This document shows positions 5,766-11,102 of a stretch of 11,102 nt of DNA, piece by piece. The notes under the pieces were generated by a model. The model had not been told where the DNA came from and ran no database searches. It worked only from the letters and a program-made list of their open reading frames with translations. Both the position numbers and the translations under genes were made by a program. This DNA is from CAZLFA01 sp964558665 (lineage in GTDB: Bacteria; Desulfobacterota; Syntrophia; Syntrophales; PHBD01), in assembly GCA_964558665.1 (NCBI GenBank), contig CAZLFA010000092.1, forward strand, positions 1-11,102, read 5' to 3'. Every line of letters starts with the position of its first letter. The first letter of the stretch is position 1.

Positions 5766-6731
5766 TCAAGGGTAAAGCAAAACTTTCATCCCCTCCCTCT
5801 TCTCGACGATGGTCAAGGCATCCTCCATGTCCCACAGGGACATCCGGTGCGATACCAGATCCTTCACTTCCACCAGGCCTTTCCGCAGATATTCGAGCGC
5901 CATCTCACCGTGACGGTAGGCGCATCCGTAAGCGCCGACGATGCCCTGTTCCCGGTAATGAAACCTGTTAAAATTAATGTTCATCATCGCTCCGCCAGGC
6001 GGAAGCCCGGAGAAGATGACGAGCCTGCCGCGCTTGTCCAGCCTTGAGAGAGCTTCTTCATAAGCATTTGCCGACCCGGTGGCGACAACACAGACATCGA
6101 ACGTTGCGTCCGGCGGTTTGGTGAATCCGCCGATGCGCTCACAGCGCCGTTCATCCGGATCGATGACAAAAGGAAGGGCCTTGATCGCACTGGCGCTTCT
6201 CTGAAGCAGCGTTCCTGCCGGACCGGCCCCCCAGATGCCGATTGACTCTCCCGGTATCAGTCGCGCCAGTTCCAGTGCATTCAGGCAGCAGGAAAGAGGT
6301 TCGGCAAAAACGGCCTCATCTGCGCTGAGAGAATCAGGAACGGGAATAAGGCTTGCCGCGGGAGCAACTACATACTCTGCAAACCCTCCATGCCGGTGAA
6401 AACCCATGATCTCCATCTTCTCGCAGAGATTCTCCGCCCCATTTTTACAATAGCGGCAAAGTCCGCAGCTTGTGCCGGGATAGACATAGACGCGCTGTCC
6501 CGCCGACATTACACCGGCATGAGCGCCTTTTTCGCAGATGACGCCTACGACCTCTTCCCCCGGGACACGCGGCATGACAAGGTCGTGATGGCCGACTCTT
6601 ATCAGCTTCAGATCGGTTCTGCATAAACCGGTCATCTCCACCCTGATGAGAACGTGGCCGGCAGGAATCTTCGGTATGTCTATCTCTTCCATGGCAAACG
6701 ATCCGATTTTTCTTACAACGATTGCCTTCAT
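5766..6731 (-). CDS. Zinc-type MDR (alcohol dehydrogenase-like) oxidoreductase
   Basis: A 321-residue medium-chain dehydrogenase/reductase, slightly shorter than the usual 340-350. Seen: GLCRTDLK with the catalytic-zinc Cys (C37) and D40; the four-Cys structural-zinc lobe CGLCRYCKNGAENLC (C89, C92, C95, C103); AEPLSCCLNALE (143-154), where E144 matches the conserved Glu of the substrate/zinc site; and the Rossmann GAGPAG (168-173). The usual GHE motif reads GEE (58-60), so the second zinc-ligand position is Glu instead of His. The cofactor is presumably NAD(P)H, and the protein is cytoplasmic. The start ATG has GAGGA 7-8 nt upstream. The TrpD-like gene follows after 20 nt. About 360 nt upstream on the same strand lies a cobalamin riboswitch with a terminator, so this gene may be the first one it controls. 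The substrate cannot be named. Confidence 0.85.
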   Translation of the reverse strand: MKAIVVRKIGSFAMEEIDIPKIPAGHVLIRVEMTGLCRTDLKLIRVGHHDLVMPRVPGEEVVGVICEKGAHAGVMSAGQRVYVYPGTSCGLCRYCKNGAENLCEKMEIMGFHRHGGFAEYVVAPAASLIPVPDSLSADEAVFAEPLSCCLNALELARLIPGESIGIWGAGPAGTLLQRSASAIKALPFVIDPDERRCERIGGFTKPPDATFDVCVVATGSANAYEEALSRLDKRGRLVIFSGLPPGGAMMNINFNRFHYREQGIVGAYGCAYRHGEMALEYLRKGLVEVKDLVSHRMSLWDMEDALTIVEKREGMKVLLYP

Positions 6732-7092
6732 AATGTTTCCTCACTGTCAATTTGGGGATGGCAAAATCTGTTACATCACTCCCGCGCAAATTGTTTTTAA
6801 TCTTGTACCAGTCGTGTTACTCTTGGACCTCTCATGTCATCCCTTTTCTTTCTGTCTTTCTTATCTTCTTCTGTTTTTCCTGTCTTTTTCTGTCATCCCC
6901 ATCTCCACCTGTCATTCCCATGAAAATGGGAATCCAGAAAAGACCTGGATGCCCGTTTGCACGGGCATGACAACATCTTCATTATCTCTCCCGTGAAATT
7001 TATTCCCGACTCTGATCGGGAAGGGGAAAGGGAAAGGCATGTGGAGCATGTTGCATCCCGCAGTGCCGTTGCCGCAATAGATGCTGACAATA
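6732..7092 (-). other. Leader between riboswitch terminator and dehydrogenase gene
   Basis: No convincing gene. A frame running from the riboswitch through the terminator to 6893 exists, but it is made of RNA-structure and repeat sequence. From 6841 to 6890 the plus strand is almost pure pyrimidine (about four purines in 50). TGTCATYCC occurs three times (6835, 6891, 6910), the last as the end of the palindromic element. A GAGGA ribosome site precedes the dehydrogenase ATG. No clear local promoter was found. Confidence 0.6.
6910..6972. repeat. Small palindromic dispersed-type repeat (REP/MITE-like)
   Basis: A 63-bp element bounded by TGTCAT...ATGACA. Inside are two hairpins, ATTCCCAT-gaaa-ATGGGAAT (6914-6933) and GCCCGT-ttgc-ACGGGC (6951-6966), plus CCAG/CTGG arms between them. 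Translated, it gives the SHFHGND-type string often produced by such repeats. Similar TCATTCCC...GGGAAT-CCAG elements are dispersed in many proteobacterial genomes. No other full copy lies in this window. Confidence 0.65.
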
Positions 7093-7143
7093 AAAAAAGG
7101 GTTCTCGCGGATACAGAAAATACTCGTCCGCGAGAACCCTTTT
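7092..7143 (-). terminator. Intrinsic terminator of the cobalamin riboswitch
   Basis: A perfect 17-bp stem (7095-7111 with 7127-7143; core GGGTTCTCGCGGA) with a 15-nt loop, ending on the minus strand in seven U residues (7092-7098). It begins 26 nt after the last base of the riboswitch P1 stem, the usual place for an expression platform. Confidence 0.85.
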
Positions 7144-7169
7144 CCATCAGATTCCCTTGTTGTAAATCA

Positions 7170-7325
7170 GCCTCAGCAGGTCTTCTGGCTCTCGGATCTT
7201 TCATGCGGCCGCGGCCTTCCCGCTGCGGTGAACCGCAGCAGTGGCTTGGCAATAGTGCAGCGCATGTCCCCGATTACAGCGGCGGGACCGCCACGGATTT
7301 GCACCGTGTTCCGGGATGCTGAAGC
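7170..7325 (-). ncRNA. Cobalamin (AdoCbl-type) riboswitch
   Basis: The minus strand shows the conserved parts in order. A P1 arm (7317-7325) pairs over 9 bp with its partner (7170-7178). CGGTGCAAATCCG lies at 7294-7306, followed by the GGCGGTCCCGCCGCTGTAAT region, GCCACTG (7239-7245), CGGGAAGGC, and the B12 box AGCCAGAAGACCTG (7176-7189). An intrinsic terminator follows, so ligand binding would be expected to stop transcription. The next gene on this strand is the MDR dehydrogenase. The aptamer call is secure from sequence pattern. The controlled gene is inferred from order only. Confidence 0.93.
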
Positions 7326-7354
7326 GATAAAAACCATGTGTAAAGAGCTGGTAT

Positions 7355-7383
7355 TGAATAGCTTAAATGACTGCTTTTGTCAA
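7355..7383 (-). promoter_or_regulatory. Predicted promoter of the riboswitch transcript
   Basis: TTGACA (-35, 7378-7383) is a full consensus match and stands 17 nt from TATTCA (-10, 7355-7360; weak). The start would be near 7348, about 23 nt ahead of the riboswitch P1 stem. Confidence 0.5.
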
Positions 7384-7780
7384 ACGCTGACAAACAAGTA
7401 TTTTTTGATTTCCCCTTGCTTTCAAATCATGTGAGTGATACTTAATACCGGCTGGTGTTGAACCGGGTTTACCAAATCTATTCCTCCGACGCAATCTCGT
7501 CTGTTTCCAAATTTAGCAGTAATGCATAGTATCCCCGCGGTGATGTCATCGTTTGTAAGTAAATCTTTAACCAATATCAAAAAAGTAATCACATTTATCA
7601 GGCAGTCCGGCATTAAGGTATTTATATGTCCTGCATTGTTTTATAGGCGTTGAATATTTAGCGGGAGAGGGGGTGATGGCGGCATTTTGCATTCGGAACA
7701 GAGTCATTGCGGATGAGGCATTAAAAAATTGATAAGACAGGGGACACCTCAATCTCCCGGTTTTAAGAAGGAGGGAATCT
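7384..7780. other. Non-coding stretch between the riboswitch promoter and the CoA-transferase pair
   Basis: No gene is supported. The region must contain the promoter of the plus-strand CoA-transferase genes, but no good -35/-10 or -24/-12 pair was found. A strong ribosome site (AAGGAGGG) precedes ATG 7781. Confidence 0.5.
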
Positions 7781-9109
7781 ATGCCTGAAGTCTTCAAAGA
7801 TTATGTCAAGAATAAGTTCAGGAAACCCGGCCCGCTCAAGGGCATCCGGGTTCTGGAAGTGTGCACGCTGCTTTTCGGACCGTCCGGTCCTTCATTCCTT
7901 GCCGAGATGGGCGCCGAGGTCATCAAGATCGAATTGCCCCCGGCAGGAGATGTGACGCGCTCGCTGAACCCTTTCGGCTGGTTCTACAAAGAACAGTCTC
8001 CTATGTTCATGCACATCAATCCCAACAAATACTATATGGCGCTGGATCTCCACATTGACATCGCTCAGCAGATATTCAAGGAGCTTGTCGCCAAATCCGA
8101 CATCATCGAATTCAATCTCAGACCCGGTGTGACGCGCCGCTGGAACATCGGCTATGAACAGATGAGAGAGGTCAATCCGGGTATAATCTACATAGAGAAA
8201 AACGGGTTCGGACAGTGGGGTCTTTACGCTGAACAGGACAGGCCTTCCAACGACGGCGCTGCACAGGCGCTTGCCGGATATGCCTGGATGTCCAGCTTCC
8301 CCGGCCGGCCGCCGCTCAAGCAGGCAATCTGGATCTGCGACTACTACGGCGGACTGATGGGAGAGGTTGCTGTGCTTGCCGCCCTGCATAACCGGCGCAA
8401 GACGGGAAAGGGACAGTTCATTGAAATGTCCCAGATCGAGAATATCATGCGCACCATGGGCTGGGTCTGGCCCTACCAGCAGATGACCGGCAAAGGTGTT
8501 GAACCGGCCGGCAACCGCGATCAGTGCATATGCCCGGCTGATACCTTCCTGTGCGCGGACAACCTGCTGGCGGCGATAGCCGCTCCGGCGCCCGATGAAT
8601 TCAAAGGGCTTTGTTCCGCCATGGGGAAAACGGAACTGGCGGAGGACCCGCGTTTCAAGGAGCACGAAACAAGGCTTAAGGATGAGAATGCCCTGGCGAT
8701 TCTGAAGATCATCGCCGACTGGGCAAAAACGAAAAAGGCGGATGAAATCGAAGAGCTTGCAAAGAAACACGGCTTTGCCGCAACACGGCTGCATAATGCG
8801 GTCGATATGAACAAAGACCCGCAGCGCCGCCAGCGGGACTTCGTCAAGGAGATTGACGACCCCATGTACGGAAAATACGTGGAGCATGAATTTCCGGTCA
8901 TGATGTCCAAAACGCCGCCCAAGATCAGGTGGACGGTCCGTCCCGTGGGCTTCGACAATGAATATATCATGACAAAAATTCTCGGAAGAAACCAGGCCCA
9001 GATCGACGAGCTATACATGCACGGCGTTCTTGGAAAGTGGAAGGACCAGCAGGGGCGCCGGCCGCCGTCCGGCTGGGATGGTCAATCCGGCGCTATAATA
9101 AGGAGGTGA
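7781..9109 (+). CDS. Class III (CaiB/BaiF) CoA-transferase, catalytic-type subunit
   Basis: A 442-residue protein of the family III CoA-transferases, which move CoA between carboxylic acids through an aspartyl-CoA thioester. Seen: LKGIRVLEVCTLLFGPSGP (19-37) then FLAEMGAEVIKIELPPAGD (39-57), the family opening; DIIEFNLRPGVTRRWNIGYE (107-126); the catalytic region WICDYYGGLMGEVAVLAAL (184-202) with D187 at the position of the nucleophilic Asp; and RRKTGKGQFIEMSQ (205-218). The N-terminal 18 residues and the C-terminal tail (QQGRRPPSGWDGQSG) extend beyond typical members. ATG 7781 has AAGGAGGG in front. The downstream paralog starts 7 nt after the stop and its ribosome site is inside this gene's last codons, so the two are probably made together as subunits. 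The substrate is unknown. BbsEF-like succinyl-CoA-dependent enzymes are the closest architecture I recall. Confidence 0.9.
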   Translation: MPEVFKDYVKNKFRKPGPLKGIRVLEVCTLLFGPSGPSFLAEMGAEVIKIELPPAGDVTRSLNPFGWFYKEQSPMFMHINPNKYYMALDLHIDIAQQIFKELVAKSDIIEFNLRPGVTRRWNIGYEQMREVNPGIIYIEKNGFGQWGLYAEQDRPSNDGAAQALAGYAWMSSFPGRPPLKQAIWICDYYGGLMGEVAVLAALHNRRKTGKGQFIEMSQIENIMRTMGWVWPYQQMTGKGVEPAGNRDQCICPADTFLCADNLLAAIAAPAPDEFKGLCSAMGKTELAEDPRFKEHETRLKDENALAILKIIADWAKTKKADEIEELAKKHGFAATRLHNAVDMNKDPQRRQRDFVKEIDDPMYGKYVEHEFPVMMSKTPPKIRWTVRPVGFDNEYIMTKILGRNQAQIDELYMHGVLGKWKDQQGRRPPSGWDGQSGAIIRR

Positions 9110-9110
9110 T
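9100..9110 (+). promoter_or_regulatory. Extended Shine-Dalgarno overlapping the upstream stop
   Basis: AAGGAGGTGAT, a full match to the 16S rRNA anti-SD, contains the last codons and TGA of the first CoA-transferase gene and stands 5 nt before ATG 9116. It fixes the start of the second subunit and suggests matched synthesis of both. Confidence 0.85.
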
Positions 9111-9115
9111 GAGCA

Positions 9116-10465
9116 ATGGCTGAACACAAAAGACCGAAATGGGCGGACTGGGCGGACCACATAAGGGCGCAGGATGATCCCGCAACGGCTTTCGACAAAC
9201 CGGAGGCCCTTGACGACCTGGTGGTTCTCGATTTGAGCTCCCGCAGCATGGCCGGATGCTATTGCTCTTCACTGCTGGCCGAGTTGGGGGCGGAAACCAT
9301 CCGTGTAGAGCCGCCGGGAGGCGATCTGGTCAGATCATATTCTCCCAACGGAGTCATGCACAGGGGAACGGGCATGGCCTATCTGCAGGAAGGCCGCAAC
9401 AAGTATCATGTGACATTAAATCTGGAAACGAAAGAGGGGCAGGAGATTTTAAAATCGCTGGCCGGGCAGGCGGATATCCTCATCGAAACCTATCCCGCCG
9501 GCACAATGGACGGGTGGGGCATCGGCTACGAAGAACTGAGCAAGATAAACCCCAGGCTGATTTATACTTCGATCACCGGCTACGGACAGTTCGGTCCGGA
9601 AAGCGACAGAAAACAATACGACTACGACAATGTCTCTCAGGCCCGTTCCGGGGTACAGTATGCAACCGGCGAAGTCCTGCCGGAGGGAAAGACTTTGGAT
9701 GACATGCCCTATGCCACGTCGACCAAGGCCGGACCGTGGATTGCCTGGTCAACTTCCGGGACTTTCGGTGCGGTGGGCATCCTGGCCGCAGTCTATTACC
9801 GGGAATTGACCGGGGAAGGGCAGGCTCTCGATGTCTGCACGCCGGAGGCATATGAACGCCTTAACGATTACATGCTGCACTGGTATGCCGACCAGGGCGT
9901 TGTCAGCGAGCGTTTCGGCAATCTGGACACCTGTCTGTGGCTGTACGGATTTTATCCCACAAATGACGGCGGCGTCTTTCTCGGCGGACTGCGTCTGGAG
10001 ATGTGGAAGGCTTTTGTCGATATCATCGGCAAGTACGATGAATGGGGAGCGGAAGAGTGGACGTCGCTTGCGCCCTTCATGAAAAAGGACTGGCAGCTCA
10101 AGTACCAGGCCATGATCAATCCGGAGACGGTAAAGTACTCCAGCAACGATCTGACGCTCAAATCTATCGAGTATGCCAAGAGCGGCCGTCTGTCGCCCAT
10201 CACTCCCGTGGTGGCGGAGATTGTCCCCCCCGCGAAGACGATGCAGGACCCTGTATGGCGTGACCGCGGAGTCTTTACGCCCGTCCAGGATCCCGTCTAT
10301 GGCTCGATTGTCTGCGCCCAGGCGCAGTGGAAGTCCACGGAAACGCCGCCCCGGACAAAATGGGTGTGCCGCCCCGTGGGTTATGACAACGGCTATGTCT
10401 ATCTCAAATACATGGGTTACGGGCCGGTGAAGCTGAAAGAGCTGGAGGAGAAGGGCATAATTTAG
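9116..10465 (+). CDS. Class III (CaiB/BaiF) CoA-transferase, subunit lacking the catalytic Asp
   Basis: A 449-residue paralog of the preceding protein. Shared family features: LDDLVVLDLSSRSMAGCYC (32-50), LLAELGAETIRVEPPGGDLVRS (53-74), ILIETYPAGTMDGWGIGYEE (121-140), ITGYGQFGP (153-161) and ELTGEGQALDV (230-240). Anchoring both proteins on TG[KE]GQ gives a gap-free alignment in which D187 of the first subunit corresponds to W211 here (WIAWSTSGTFGAVGILAAV). The nucleophile is therefore missing, and this chain probably cannot act alone. Some class III enzymes, such as the BbsE/BbsF benzylsuccinate enzyme, are heteromers of two paralogs, so the pair is probably one enzyme with one active-type and one structural or binding-type chain. 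No other toluene or alkane pathway gene is visible, so the substrate stays open. A hairpin follows the stop, with no further gene on this strand. Confidence 0.9.
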   Translation: MAEHKRPKWADWADHIRAQDDPATAFDKPEALDDLVVLDLSSRSMAGCYCSSLLAELGAETIRVEPPGGDLVRSYSPNGVMHRGTGMAYLQEGRNKYHVTLNLETKEGQEILKSLAGQADILIETYPAGTMDGWGIGYEELSKINPRLIYTSITGYGQFGPESDRKQYDYDNVSQARSGVQYATGEVLPEGKTLDDMPYATSTKAGPWIAWSTSGTFGAVGILAAVYYRELTGEGQALDVCTPEAYERLNDYMLHWYADQGVVSERFGNLDTCLWLYGFYPTNDGGVFLGGLRLEMWKAFVDIIGKYDEWGAEEWTSLAPFMKKDWQLKYQAMINPETVKYSSNDLTLKSIEYAKSGRLSPITPVVAEIVPPAKTMQDPVWRDRGVFTPVQDPVYGSIVCAQAQWKSTETPPRTKWVCRPVGYDNGYVYLKYMGYGPVKLKELEEKGII

Positions 10466-10514
10466 GAAGAAAGGGTATTTTATCACTGTTTCCACTGTAT
10501 AAGAAAACCGGTTG

Positions 10515-10550
10515 ACAGGCAGGGGAGGGCGGATGCTCTCCCTTGTCTGT
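10515..10550 (+). terminator. Possible transcription terminator hairpin after the CoA-transferase genes
   Basis: ACAG pairs with CTGT and AGGGGAG (10521-10527) with CTCCCTT (10538-10544) around a 10-nt loop, 50 nt past the stop. No U-run follows, so intrinsic termination is uncertain. The rest of 10466-10711 shows nothing else I can support. Confidence 0.35.
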
Positions 10551-10711
10551 TCCGGATAGGGAAAATGGTAGTTCTATTATATGGGCGGAACGGACGAAGA
10601 TTCTTGCAAAACGGGACGTGAAGATAAAGGCCGACCCTTTTTTAGGTTTTCGGGGAAGGACGCTAGCACGGTAAGCATGCGGAATTTTTTCCAATTACTA
10701 TTTTCTTAAAT

Positions 10712-10930
10712 TTATTTGCTTGCCTGCCTGCCTGCCTGCCTGCATATTTCACATTGGCCATTATCGTCTAATTCAATAATTGGAAACATTTCTTCAAAGC
10801 GATATTTTGGACCCGTGATTGGAGTATTATTTTTTCGTCCATATTCAAGGCAAGACGAACATTGAATAATCCATTTTCTGCATCGTGGGTCGTTTAAAAA
10901 CCATGCAATTGTTCTTGTTTCAGTTCGCAT
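10712..10930 (-). CDS. Small CxxC...CxxC protein (probable zinc ribbon), unrecognised family
   Basis: A 72-residue protein with C17, C24-x-x-C27 and C60-x-x-C63, a spacing that suggests one zinc site built from two CxxC knuckles about 33 residues apart. Around them are NDPRCRKW (13-20), CSSCLEYGRK (24-33) and LDDNGQCEIC (54-63). Such spaced pairs with short polar loops look like real protein. The last nine residues after C63 (RQAGRQASK) are encoded by a TGCC tandem tetranucleotide and are probably not conserved. The start ATG at 10928-10930 has only a weak ribosome site (CAGG about 13 nt upstream). It lies 66 nt after the stop of the partial gene to its right on the same strand and may share its transcript. 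Base composition is AT-richer than the CoA-transferase genes, consistent with an accessory origin. Confidence 0.6.
   Translation of the reverse strand: MRTETRTIAWFLNDPRCRKWIIQCSSCLEYGRKNNTPITGPKYRFEEMFPIIELDDNGQCEICRQAGRQASK
10721..10743. repeat. TGCC tetranucleotide tandem repeat (5.75 units)
   Basis: Five full TGCC units plus TGC, inside the 3' end of the small CxxC protein gene. The unit length is not a multiple of three, so gain or loss of one unit would change the frame after C63. Confidence 0.9.
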
Positions 10931-10996
10931 TGTTTTTCAATACCTGATACAAAATCATACTCTGCTGTTGTGGTTCGATAGCTTGATTTTAACGCT

Positions 10997-11102
10997 TTAT
11001 TTTTTCACAGAAAGCAATTCGGCTGTTGCCGGGTATTTGTTTTCACGAGCTAAATCGAAGGAATAATCCACTGGCATGCCAGTGGTATGAATAATGGCTA
11101 TG
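10997..11102 (-). CDS. C-terminal end of an unidentified gene, cut by the window edge
   Basis: An open frame enters from the right edge and ends with TAA at 10997-10999. The visible 34 residues end in DLARENKYPATAELLSVKK. The A-R-E-N-K-x-x-x-x-A-E-L-L pattern resembles the second helix of an ankyrin-type repeat, but one repeat end is too little for a family call. The frame has no internal stop and reads as ordinary protein. It precedes the small CxxC protein gene by 66 nt on the same strand. A perfect 18-bp palindrome lies within its coding sequence. Confidence 0.5.
   Translation of the reverse strand, partial: IAIIHTTGMPVDYSFDLARENKYPATAELLSVKK
11068..11085. repeat. Perfect 18-bp palindrome
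   Basis: CCACTGGCA-TGCCAGTGG, a perfect inverted repeat with no loop, lies inside the partial coding frame (residues TTGMPVD). It may be chance or a protein-binding site. No partner site is visible. Confidence 0.6.

Noticed and set aside
5746..5835. 30-codon N-terminal extension of the TrpD-like protein
   Set aside because: It overlaps the dehydrogenase coding sequence, and a strong GGAGGAG site stands directly before ATG 5745.
6893..7252. 119-codon minus-strand frame after the riboswitch
   Set aside because: It is composed of the riboswitch 3' half, the terminator stem and the palindromic repeat, and shows no family resemblance. A short SD-like AAGGGA before an internal ATG near 7149 is noted but is followed at once by the terminator.
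7677..7692. Possible sigma54 promoter (TGGCGG...TTTTGCAT) before the CoA-transferase genes
   Set aside because: The GG and GC elements are separated by 9 bp instead of the required 10, and no activator site was seen.
10721..10743. CRISPR or other array
   Set aside because: A pure 4-bp microsatellite without spacers. No CRISPR-like repeat spacing occurs anywhere in the window.

Overview
The window looks like a chromosomal, partly accessory region of an anaerobic Gram-negative bacterium, probably a Desulfobacterota/syntrophic deltaproteobacterium. This is an inference from the family mix: a monofunctional GT51 transglycosylase, a YheU/UPF0270 protein, paired class III CoA-transferases, and a cobalamin riboswitch near a MDR dehydrogenase and an orphan TrpD-like enzyme. 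No rRNA or tRNA gene was seen.

Left part (1-1300): a type IV (AbiE) toxin-antitoxin locus on the minus strand. The AbiEi-type antitoxin gene (109-1167) is intact. It has its own promoter, which overlaps a duplicated palindromic operator. The AbiEii toxin gene starts 7 nt inside the antitoxin stop region but survives for only about 20 codons. It is then interrupted at about position 54/55 by what looks like the 3' end (domain VI and the tail of domain V) of a group II intron lying on the opposite strand. The toxin therefore appears to be inactivated and the antitoxin orphaned.

Left-centre (1227-3030): a compact minus-strand cluster of mtgA, a double-TM2 membrane protein, a YheU-family protein and a small ORF of uncertain status whose 3' end runs into the abiE operator. 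Next is a 0.69 kb non-coding region (3031-3721) with two GGCA-N5-TGCC motifs and a CCGG-rich, strongly foldable leader. It precedes a serine-rich protein with three copies of an ALxSGDLxxAQxxF repeat (3722-4471).

Centre (4642-7383): a minus-strand unit that reads, in transcription order, promoter, cobalamin riboswitch, intrinsic terminator, about 360 nt of leader containing a small palindromic repeat element, a zinc-type MDR dehydrogenase, and a TrpD-like phosphoribosyltransferase. Two enzymes of unassigned substrate may therefore be corrinoid-regulated.

Right (7781-10465): two tightly coupled, paralogous class III (CaiB/BaiF) CoA-transferase subunits. The first keeps the catalytic Asp (D187). 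The second has Trp (W211) at the aligned position, which suggests a heteromeric enzyme of the BbsEF type. The right edge (10466-11102) is AT-richer and holds a small CxxC...CxxC protein whose tail is encoded by a TGCC tandem repeat, and the C-terminal end of another minus-strand gene that is cut by the window edge.
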